The notes under the pieces: model-generated
What the model saw: the letters and a program-made list of their open reading frames with translations, nothing else
Database searches by the model: none
What the model was told of the DNA's origin: nothing
Shown here: piece after piece, positions 1 through 5,083 of the stretch
Position numbering within the stretch: the first letter of the stretch is position 1
Layout: each line of letters starts with the position of its first letter
Origin: Elusimicrobia bacterium RIFCSPLOWO2_01_FULL_60_11
Lineage (GTDB): Bacteria > Elusimicrobiota > Elusimicrobia > 2-02-FULL-39-32
NCBI GenBank assembly: GCA_001800085.1
Contig: MGUS01000025.1
Location: 9,941 to 15,742, forward strand
DNA length: 5,802 nucleotides
Direction: 5' to 3'
Position numbers and translations under genes: made by a program

Positions 1-574
1 TAAGGATTTCGAGCCCCGCCATGGAAAGTCCCAGAGGTCCCGAGCACATCAAAATGTCGCCAAAATCGGCCCCGGATCTTAAGACCGGATTGTTGGTAAG
101 TATTTCACCGACGATAGTTATAGAAACAATTGTTTTATCAGAGCGAATTGTATCGCCACCTAGTACAGAAAAGCCAAAATTCATTGATAATTTTGAGATT
201 CCCTCAGAAAGATTTTCCACAGTATCCACAGAGATATCCCCATGCGTCCCGAGAGTGAAAAGAGCCAGCAGGGGCCTTGCGCGGCCCATGGCGGCAAGGT
301 CGGACAGGTTGACGGCCATGGCCTTGCGCCCTATGGCCCTCCAGGCCTCATTTTCGGTCATGAACCGCCTCATCCAGTCCGGGCGGAAGTGGACGCCCTC
401 CACCAGCGTGTCCGTCGTGAAGGCCAGGCTGGCAGGTGTGGAAAAATTAACCACACAGGCGTCGTCGCCGGGGCCCGTGAGGATCCTGTGGGGGGAAGGG
501 ATCCGGGGCGGTCCCAGGATCTTTTCTATTCTTTGGATGAGCCCGCGCTCTCCGATCGTTGAGAGCGTGACCAT
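1..574 (-). CDS. thiL: Thiamine-monophosphate kinase ThiL, N-terminal 191 residues (partial, runs off left edge)
   Basis: ThiL phosphorylates thiamine monophosphate to thiamine diphosphate with ATP, the last step of coenzyme B1 synthesis, in the cytoplasm. The gene reads from ATG at 574-572 to the window edge without a stop. Visible family motifs, in order, are GPGDDA (34-39, Mg/ATP-binding acidic pair), TTDTLVEGVHF (53-63), KAMAVNLSDLAAMG (84-97), GGDT (139-142) and LRSGA (165-169) followed by the start of the C-terminal domain. This matches the order in E. coli ThiL as I recall it. About 130 C-terminal residues should lie beyond the edge. The start is forced: an in-frame TGA, the stop of the upstream amidohydrolase gene, lies just one codon before it. 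No good Shine-Dalgarno is visible, so translation probably depends on coupling to the upstream gene. The stretch at 91-240 is AT-rich and uses different codons from the rest, yet the frame and motifs stay intact. Confidence 0.95.
   Translation of the reverse strand, partial: MVTLSTIGERGLIQRIEKILGPPRIPSPHRILTGPGDDACVVNFSTPASLAFTTDTLVEGVHFRPDWMRRFMTENEAWRAIGRKAMAVNLSDLAAMGRARPLLALFTLGTHGDISVDTVENLSEGISKLSMNFGFSVLGGDTIRSDKTIVSITIVGEILTNNPVLRSGADFGDILMCSGPLGLSMAGLEIL
91..240. other. AT-rich patch inside thiL
   Basis: By hand count this 150-bp stretch has 54 G+C (36%), against 97 of 150 (65%) in the next stretch at 241-390. On the coding strand it uses TTA, CTA, AGA, ATA, ACA and TCT codons that are scarce in the neighbouring genes. 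It covers thiL residues of about 112 to 161, including the conserved GGDT motif, and remains open and ThiL-like. Composition rises again towards position 1. A gene-conversion tract from a low-GC relative is one explanation; simple local drift is another. Confidence 0.7.
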
Positions 575-577
575 GGG

Positions 578-1732
578 TCAGGCGCGGGCGGTGAATTCCC
601 CGGCCACGGCGGCCAGGAGGCGGGCCCCCACGGGCAGGGCGGATTCATCCAGATCGAACCGGGGATGATGCCAGGGGATGCCGGTCTTCATCCTGGGATC
701 GGCCGTGCCGACATAGATGAAACAGCCGGGGGAATGTTTCAGATACTCCGAGAAATCTTCCCCGCCCATGGAAGGGAGTCCCGGCTCAAGGACTTTTGCT
801 TTTCCCAAAAGGGCGACAGCGATCCGATAGGCCAGGCCCGCCATGGCCGGGTCGTTGGAAAGGACCGAGCCGGCGGATTCGTATTCGAAGCGGAACTTGC
901 CCCCGTGAGCCCGTGTGATGCCTTCGGTGATGCGGCGGATGAGCTTGGGGATGAGAGCGCGGGTCTTTTCGGATAGCGTGCGCACCGTGCCGGTCAGGAG
1001 CGCGCTGCCGGCGAGTATGTTGTAGCGGGTGCCGGCGTTCAAGGTCCCCACGGTCAGGACCGCGGGCTCCAGAGGGTCTACTTTCCGTGAAACGATCGTC
1101 TGGAGAGAGACCGCCAGCTCGGAGGCCATGAGGAGAGCGTCTTTGCCTTCGTGGGGGTAGGCCGCGTGGCCGCCTTGCCCGAAGATCTCTATCTCAAAAC
1201 GGTCCACCGCGGCCATGAGGGGGCCCGCTTTGATGGCCACCGTGCCCGAAGGAAAGCGGGGGTTGACATGAAGGCCGAATGTGGCCTGCACGCGGGGGTT
1301 CTTCATGGCGCCCTTTTTGATGAGCTCGCGGGCTCCGCCAGCCCCTTCCTCATTGGGTTGGAACAGGAATTTGACGGTCCCGCGGGGAGGCCGGTTCTTT
1401 AGCAGGCGGGCCGCGCCCAGGAGCATGGCCACATGCGCGTCATGGCCGCAGGCGTGCATCACGCCGGAATTCTTGGAAGCGTAGGGTTTGCCGGTCACTT
1501 CGGTCAAGGGAAGAGCGTCCATGTCGGCGCGCAGGGCCACGCAGGGGCCTTCGCCGCCCTTCAAGGTCGCCACGATGCCCGTGGGAGTCACGCGCTTGTG
1601 CGGGATCTTGAGCCCCTTCAAGACCCGTTCGATGACTTTGGCGGTCTTGAATTCGCGGTTCCCGAGTTCCGGGTGAGCATGGATCTCCCGGCGGATGGAA
1701 ATAAGTTCTTTTAACAGGTCGGAATCTTTCAT
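578..1732 (-). CDS. M20 family (M20D-type) metal-dependent amidohydrolase, substrate unknown
   Basis: A 384-residue cytoplasmic zinc/manganese hydrolase of the family holding hippurate hydrolase, N-acyl-amino-acid amidohydrolases and N-acetyl-diaminopimelate deacetylase; it should split an amide bond of an N-acylated small molecule. Motifs seen: HAHPELG (18-24), RADMDALP (68-75), HACGHDAH (93-100, metal ligands Cys95 and His97), FQPNEEG (125-131, catalytic/metal Glu pair), FGLHV (152-156, His155), GQGGHAAYPHEG (185-196, dimerisation-domain His), GGEDFSEY (323-330) and WHHPRFDLDE (354-363, last metal ligand His). Length is normal and no key residue is missing. The start is ATG at 1732-1730, which overlaps the nnrD stop as ATGA (1729-1732) and directly precedes the usual family N-terminus. 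An in-frame ATG at 1855 would add 41 residues that overlap nnrD and look like frame shadow. The family assignment is firm, the substrate is not. Its place between nnrD and thiL allows a cofactor-salvage role, but only as inference. Confidence 0.94.
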   Translation of the reverse strand: MKDSDLLKELISIRREIHAHPELGNREFKTAKVIERVLKGLKIPHKRVTPTGIVATLKGGEGPCVALRADMDALPLTEVTGKPYASKNSGVMHACGHDAHVAMLLGAARLLKNRPPRGTVKFLFQPNEEGAGGARELIKKGAMKNPRVQATFGLHVNPRFPSGTVAIKAGPLMAAVDRFEIEIFGQGGHAAYPHEGKDALLMASELAVSLQTIVSRKVDPLEPAVLTVGTLNAGTRYNILAGSALLTGTVRTLSEKTRALIPKLIRRITEGITRAHGGKFRFEYESAGSVLSNDPAMAGLAYRIAVALLGKAKVLEPGLPSMGGEDFSEYLKHSPGCFIYVGTADPRMKTGIPWHHPRFDLDESALPVGARLLAAVAGEFTARA

Positions 1733-2607
1733 CTTAAAATTTTCTTGAATGCGGAGGGGATTTTCTCCGCCAAGTCCCCGGCGCTCATGGCGATTTCCGT
1801 CTTTTCCCTGGCGGCCAGGTCTCCGGCCAGACCGTGAACATAAACCCCCGCGCACGCGGCCTTGAAAGCCGCTTCGGGAGGCCGGACATTCGGGAGAAGC
1901 GCGCCGATCATGCCGGAGAGGACGTCTCCGCTGCCTCCTCTGGCCATCCCAGGGTTCCCCGTGGGGTTGACGAAAGTCGCCCGTCCCGAGGCCACGACGG
2001 TCCGATGTCCTTTCAGGACGCAGATCACCCGGTTGAGTTTAGCAAATTTTTCCGCCTGCCCCTTTCTGCCGGCGGGGCTTGCGGATGTTTTTGTCCCGGT
2101 GAACAGTGAAAGTTCCCCGGCATGGGGCGTTACGATGACGGGAATTTTCATCTTTTTCAAGATTTCAGTCCCCGAGAGCGCGATGAAGCCGTCGGCGTCC
2201 AGGACGATGCCTTTCAAAGTTGGGAACGACCCCAAGCGCGGAAGGAGTTTCCTGACAAAAGTCCGGGCCTGCGTTTTCCGGGAAAGTCCGGGGCCGATGA
2301 CGAGGGAAGTGATCCTCCTTTTCTTCATGAAACCAAGGACGGAGGGGATGGCTGAAGATTCGGAGAGCCCCAGGGTCATGGCCTCGGGAGACAGATGCTT
2401 GATGACCGAGGCCTGCTGGTCTTTTGGGACGGCCAAAGTCACCAAACCCGCTCCGGAGCGGAGGGCGCCGCGGGCGGATAATATCCCGGCCCCGATCATG
2501 CCGCGGGAACCGGCGATGATGAGCACATGCCCGAAATCCCCCTTATGGGAGTTTTTGGGACGCGGGCGGAGCCACCTACGGATGATTTTGGAAGATAGCC
2601 ACCGCAA
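1729..2607 (-). CDS. nnrD: ADP/ATP-dependent (S)-NAD(P)H-hydrate dehydratase, stand-alone domain
   Basis: NnrD converts hydrated NADH or NADPH (NADHX, NADPHX) back to the normal cofactor using a nucleoside phosphate; it is a cytoplasmic metabolite-repair enzyme of the ribokinase-like (YjeF C-terminal/CARKD) fold. Numbering from the TTG start (292 residues), I see SHKGDFGHVLIIAGS (20-34), GAGLVTLAVP (52-61), GPGLS (105-109), LDADG (136-140), TPHAGE (160-165), LKGHRTVV (198-205) and NPGMARGGSGDVLSG (218-232, phosphate-binding glycine loop with catalytic Asp228). Many bacterial homologues carry an N-terminal NnrE epimerase domain; it is absent here. The start is chosen as TTG at 2607-2605 because AAGGA sits 8 nt upstream. 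The only in-frame ATG, at 2655-2653, would overlap acpS by 80 nt, and its extra residues lie opposite the conserved AcpS C-terminus. The gene overlaps acpS by 32 nt and the amidohydrolase gene by 4 nt. Confidence 0.93.
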   Translation of the reverse strand: MRWLSSKIIRRWLRPRPKNSHKGDFGHVLIIAGSRGMIGAGILSARGALRSGAGLVTLAVPKDQQASVIKHLSPEAMTLGLSESSAIPSVLGFMKKRRITSLVIGPGLSRKTQARTFVRKLLPRLGSFPTLKGIVLDADGFIALSGTEILKKMKIPVIVTPHAGELSLFTGTKTSASPAGRKGQAEKFAKLNRVICVLKGHRTVVASGRATFVNPTGNPGMARGGSGDVLSGMIGALLPNVRPPEAAFKAACAGVYVHGLAGDLAAREKTEIAMSAGDLAEKIPSAFKKILR

Positions 2608-2938
2608 GGGCGTGGTCCTTGGTGTGCGAAAGGGAAAGGGATATTTTTTTCTCATATTTCTTGAGGCGGGGCGAGAGGGAAACGGACGGCTTGCCGGTGG
2701 AGGCGCGAGTCACGCCGATCTCCTTGTGGCCCACGCCTTTGACCCTCAAGTCCGAGAGGGCTTTCCAGACCGCTTCTTTGGCGGCGAAGCGCACGGCAAA
2801 GTGCTGGGCGGGATGGGCCTTGCCCCGGCAGTACGCGACCTCCTGCGGGGTGTAGATGCGCGCGAGGAACCGCGGGTCCCGCACGGACTTGGCGATGCGC
2901 TTGACCTCCACAAGGTCGGTGCCGATGGCAATGAGCAT
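2576..2938 (-). CDS. acpS: Holo-[acyl-carrier-protein] synthase AcpS
   Basis: AcpS transfers 4'-phosphopantetheine from coenzyme A to a serine of apo-acyl carrier protein, switching on fatty-acid synthesis in the cytoplasm. The 120-residue protein has the normal length of the family. Motifs seen are GTDLVEVKRI (6-15, Mg-binding Asp8), FAAKEAVWKAL (51-61, Mg-binding Glu55 and the conserved Lys54), TGKP (81-84) and SLSHTKDHALA (102-112). The start is ATG at 2938-2936, directly in front of the conserved N-terminus. There is no Shine-Dalgarno upstream of it, and a promoter -10 ends only 6 nt before the ATG, so the mRNA may be leaderless. It is the first gene of the minus-strand operon. Its stop at 2578-2576 lies inside nnrD. 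acpS next to nnr genes is a frequent bacterial arrangement. Confidence 0.96.
   Translation of the reverse strand: MLIAIGTDLVEVKRIAKSVRDPRFLARIYTPQEVAYCRGKAHPAQHFAVRFAAKEAVWKALSDLRVKGVGHKEIGVTRASTGKPSVSLSPRLKKYEKKISLSLSHTKDHALAVAIFQNHP
2616..2620 (-). promoter_or_regulatory. Shine-Dalgarno of nnrD, inside acpS
   Basis: The minus strand reads AAGGA, then 8 nt, then TTG at 2607-2605. This site lies within the acpS coding sequence and decides the nnrD start in favour of TTG over the upstream ATG at 2655. Confidence 0.6.
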
Positions 2939-2944
2939 GGAACT

Positions 2945-2974
2945 ATCATATCAAGTTGACAGGTTGGAAGTGAA
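2945..2974 (-). promoter_or_regulatory. Predicted promoter of the acpS-nnrD-amidohydrolase-thiL operon
   Basis: On the minus strand a TATGAT -10 (2950-2945) is preceded by TGA, giving an extended -10 (TGnTATGAT). A weaker -35, TTCACT (2974-2969), lies 18 nt upstream. Transcription would start about 6-7 nt downstream of the -10, at roughly 2938-2939, which is the acpS ATG itself. It overlaps the plus-strand promoter. This is a sigma70-type consensus match only. Confidence 0.5.
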
Positions 2975-2984
2975 GTTATAGCAT
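2956..2984 (+). promoter_or_regulatory. Predicted promoter of the outer-membrane protein/metal ABC operon
   Basis: A perfect TTGACA -35 (2956-2961) is followed by a 17-nt spacer and TAGCAT (2979-2984), a four-of-six -10 match. An alternative -10, TATAGC at 2977-2982, has a 15-nt spacer. Predicted transcription start is near 2991, leaving a leader of about 20 nt before ATG 3013. The signal overlaps the divergent acpS promoter, so polymerase binding at the two may be mutually exclusive. I could not recognise a Zur, Fur or MntR box. Confidence 0.5.
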
Positions 2985-3003
2985 GGGAAACCCATTAAAA
3001 AAT

Positions 3004-3008
3004 GGAGG
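3004..3008 (+). promoter_or_regulatory. Shine-Dalgarno deciding the start of the outer-membrane protein gene
   Basis: GGAGG ends 4 nt before ATG 3013, somewhat tight but usable. It supports ATG 3013 over the in-frame ATG at 2983, which has no such site and lies within the predicted promoter. Confidence 0.6.
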
Positions 3009-3012
3009 CATC

Positions 3013-4140
3013 ATGCGATTCAAACATCACTTGAAATACTTTATTTTCACTTTTGCGTTCTGGGCCGGTTCAGGATTCATCCACGCTCAAAGCATTCAAG
3101 AACCTGCCGGTTCCGGAGGCCCTCAGGCTTCCTCCGTCTTCAACCCCAATATCAGCGTCATCGGCTGGTTCCAGGGGCTCGCGGGCCATACCCCCACGGC
3201 ATTGGATGAAAACCCGGCCTTCAAACTGCATGAAGCGGAGATCGGGCTCCAGTCCGTCGTGGACCCTTATTCGCGGGCGGACGTCTTCATCTCGGTCAAT
3301 GACGAGGGCAAGGTGGACTTGGAGGAAGGATACTTCACGGCGCTTGCGCTCCCCTACGGATTCGGGGCCAAGCTGGGAAAATTCCAGCCGGACCTCGGCA
3401 AGTTCAACCGCACCCACACGCCCGAGACCGATTTCGCGGACAGGCCCTTGGCGGCGCAGAGGTTCTTCGGGGACGAGCCCCTCAAGGCCGTTGGAGGCGG
3501 GATCTCCCGCCTCATCCCCAATCCCTGGGACCTCTACATCAACGCGGATGTCCAGGTCGCGAACACGCCCTCCAATGCCGACGCCCCGGTCTTTGCCCAG
3601 GCCAACCGCGGGGATCTTCTCTATGTCGCAAGGGTCTCCGGTTTCTCCGATCTCACGGAGTCGGCCAACCTCACTTTGGGGATTTCTTATGCCAACGGCG
3701 CCAACGGCTTCAACGTGAACGCGGTGGATGGGTCTTCCAGCACGCGCAGGAGCCAGGTGGGGGCGCTGGACCTCACATTCCGTTGGAAGAACCCGCGTCG
3801 TTCGATTTACCGTTCCTTCTTCTGGCAGACGGAATATTACGCGGCCCGAAGGGACCTGTCCCCCGCTTCGAACGCGACCCGCAGCGGGGCCTTCACTCAT
3901 GCGCGCTGGCAGTTCGCCCGCCGCTGGTTCGCAGGCGTCAGAGCGGATTGGACGCAGCTCCTGGCCCAAGACGACTCGGCGGAAACGGGAGGGCTCGCGT
4001 ATCTGACATTCTACCCTTCGGAATTCAGTCTCGTATCCATTCAGGCTAAGCACTTGAGGTTTGCCGATGGTTCCGTGGAAGACCTGGGATTCCTCAAGGT
4101 CACTTTCAATTTCGGGCCGCATGGCGCTCATCCTTTCTAG
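3013..4140 (+). CDS. Outer-membrane beta-barrel (porin-like) protein linked to a metal ABC transporter
   Basis: A 375-residue secreted protein with a signal peptide: basic MRFKHHLK, hydrophobic core of about 9-22, likely cleavage after IHA (25/26). Beyond this the chain is rich in alternating polar/hydrophobic stretches with aromatic girdles, such as DLYINADVQVAN (173-184), LLYVARVSGF (202-211) and FFWQTEYYAA (269-278). It ends in Phe, as barrel proteins often do. Other visible landmarks are FNPNISVIGWFQG (43-55), ADVFISVNDEG (89-99), the acidic VDLEEGYF (101-108), KFNRTHTPETDFADRP (130-145) and a C-terminal GPHGAHPF (368-375) with two His. No TonB box or plug domain is apparent, and the length fits a porin rather than a TonB-dependent receptor. 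The next gene starts 10 nt downstream and encodes a metal-binding protein, so a role in passing zinc or a similar metal across the outer membrane is inferred. I recall similar proteins beside zinc ABC genes, sometimes labelled zinc-regulated TonB-dependent receptors. Start chosen at 3013 for its GGAGG and signal peptide; ATG 2983 would add 10 residues. Confidence 0.8.
   Translation: MRFKHHLKYFIFTFAFWAGSGFIHAQSIQEPAGSGGPQASSVFNPNISVIGWFQGLAGHTPTALDENPAFKLHEAEIGLQSVVDPYSRADVFISVNDEGKVDLEEGYFTALALPYGFGAKLGKFQPDLGKFNRTHTPETDFADRPLAAQRFFGDEPLKAVGGGISRLIPNPWDLYINADVQVANTPSNADAPVFAQANRGDLLYVARVSGFSDLTESANLTLGISYANGANGFNVNAVDGSSSTRRSQVGALDLTFRWKNPRRSIYRSFFWQTEYYAARRDLSPASNATRSGAFTHARWQFARRWFAGVRADWTQLLAQDDSAETGGLAYLTFYPSEFSLVSIQAKHLRFADGSVEDLGFLKVTFNFGPHGAHPF
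3691..3708 (+). repeat. Tandem 9-bp duplication in the barrel gene
   Basis: GCCAACGGC occurs twice back to back, in frame, encoding Ala-Asn-Gly twice (residues 227-232) just after a predicted beta strand. It probably lengthens an extracellular or periplasmic loop and looks like a small slippage duplication. Confidence 0.6.
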
Positions 4141-4145
4141 GAGGG
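4139..4145 (+). promoter_or_regulatory. Strong Shine-Dalgarno overlapping the upstream stop codon
   Basis: AGGAGGG begins within the TAG stop of the barrel gene and ends 5 nt before ATG 4151. It points to efficient, coupled translation of the binding protein from the same mRNA. Confidence 0.75.
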
Positions 4146-4150
4146 TATAA

Positions 4151-5083
4151 ATGAAAACTATTTTATCGAAGCTTTTTCTTTCCATCGGCTTGATTTTCGC
4201 CATTGCGTCGGTCTCTTCGGCGAAGATCCAAGTGGTCACCACGACGGAAGACCTGGCCGCCATCGCCCGGGAAGTGGGCGGGGACAAGGCGGAAGTGACG
4301 GCCCTGGTCAAGGGGTACCAGGACCCGCACTTCGTGGACGCGAAGCCCTCCTATCTCATCAAGCTTCAAAGGGCGGACCTCTTCATCGAGGTCGGCAGGG
4401 ACTTGGAAGTGGGTTGGGTGCCGTCGCTCTTGAACAGCGCGCGCAATCCCGATATTTTGACCGGAGCTCCGGGCTTTCTGGACGCCTCGCTCCGGGTGCC
4501 GATCCTGGAGATCCCCACGGGGCAGGTGAGCCGCGCTCAGGGAGACGCGCATCCCTTCGGCAACCCGCACTACTGGATGGATCCCAAGAACGGGGAATTC
4601 ATAGCGGATGCCATCAACGAAAAGCTTTCGGCTCTTTCGCCCGCGGACGCGGATTATTTCCATTCCCGCTTGGAAGATTTCACGAAACGCCTACGAACGG
4701 CATTATCCGGGTGGGAGAAAAAGGCCAAGGAACTGGGCCTGACCGGGACCCAAGTGGTCACCTACCACAAGTCGTGGTCCTATTTTGCCAAGAGGTTTGG
4801 CTTGGAGGTGGTGGATTTTGTCGAGCCGCGGCCGGGAATCCCGCCTTCTCCTCAGCATATCCAGTCTCTGATCGTAAAAATGAAGACGGGAAATATCAAA
4901 CTCATGATCATCGATCCCTACTTTGACTCCAAACTCCCGCAGAAGATCGCGCAGGATGTGGACGCAAAGCTTGCGGTCCTGCCGACTTCTGTCGGCGCCG
5001 AGAAGGATATCCGGAGTTATTTCGATCTCTTCGACCGCCAGCTTGAGATCATTGAACAGGCTCTGAAGGAAGGCCGGAAATGA
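4151..5083 (+). CDS. Metal ABC transporter substrate-binding protein, ZnuA/TroA family (probably zinc)
   Basis: A 310-residue periplasmic protein (cluster A-I, TroA/ZnuA fold) that captures a divalent cation and hands it to the membrane permease. A signal peptide is clear: MKTILSK, hydrophobic core 8-20, likely cleavage after SSA (24/25). There is no lipobox Cys, so the protein is free in the periplasm of a diderm cell. Candidate metal ligands are His60 (YQDPH), His140 (GNPHYWMDP) and His206 (TYHKSW). The fourth ligand, usually an Asp in a late loop, is not obvious; the corresponding area reads LPTSVGAEKDI (277-287), with Asp255 in IIDPYFD another possibility. Three His favour zinc over manganese, though this is inference. 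The long His-rich loop of E. coli ZnuA is absent, with only HPFGNPH (134-140) nearby. The gene follows the barrel gene by 10 nt and overlaps the permease gene by 4 nt (ATGA), so the three form one operon. Confidence 0.92.
   Translation: MKTILSKLFLSIGLIFAIASVSSAKIQVVTTTEDLAAIAREVGGDKAEVTALVKGYQDPHFVDAKPSYLIKLQRADLFIEVGRDLEVGWVPSLLNSARNPDILTGAPGFLDASLRVPILEIPTGQVSRAQGDAHPFGNPHYWMDPKNGEFIADAINEKLSALSPADADYFHSRLEDFTKRLRTALSGWEKKAKELGLTGTQVVTYHKSWSYFAKRFGLEVVDFVEPRPGIPPSPQHIQSLIVKMKTGNIKLMIIDPYFDSKLPQKIAQDVDAKLAVLPTSVGAEKDIRSYFDLFDRQLEIIEQALKEGRK
5066..5073 (+). promoter_or_regulatory. Shine-Dalgarno of the permease gene
   Basis: AAGGAAGG lies within the end of the binding-protein gene, 6 nt before ATG 5080. 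With the ATGA overlap at 5080-5083 it fixes the permease start. Confidence 0.7.

Noticed and set aside
21..668. Plus-strand open frame across the left end
   Set aside because: It runs antisense to thiL and the end of the amidohydrolase gene, both of which have strong family motifs on the minus strand.
1733..1855. Upstream ATG at 1855 as start of the amidohydrolase
   Set aside because: It would add 41 Arg/Gly-rich residues encoded within nnrD; family members begin near the ATG at 1732, which also forms a classic ATGA overlap.
1862..2959. Long plus-strand open frame (365 codons) opposite nnrD and acpS
   Set aside because: The minus strand here carries two clearly recognisable enzymes with full motifs. 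The plus-strand translation has no recognisable domain and is typical antisense openness in GC-rich DNA.
2983..3012. Upstream ATG at 2983 as start of the barrel protein
   Set aside because: It has no Shine-Dalgarno, lies within the predicted -10 region, and would put 10 polar residues before a good signal peptide that starts at 3013.
2939..3012. Possible Zur, Fur or MntR operator in the divergent region
   Set aside because: I looked for inverted repeats matching known metal-regulator boxes and saw only short direct AAGT-type repeats, too weak to call.
3070..4311. Long minus-strand open frame (413 codons) opposite the barrel gene
   Set aside because: The translation is Arg/Gly/Glu-rich and low in recognisable motifs, while the plus frame has a signal peptide, barrel features, a good ribosome site and operon context.
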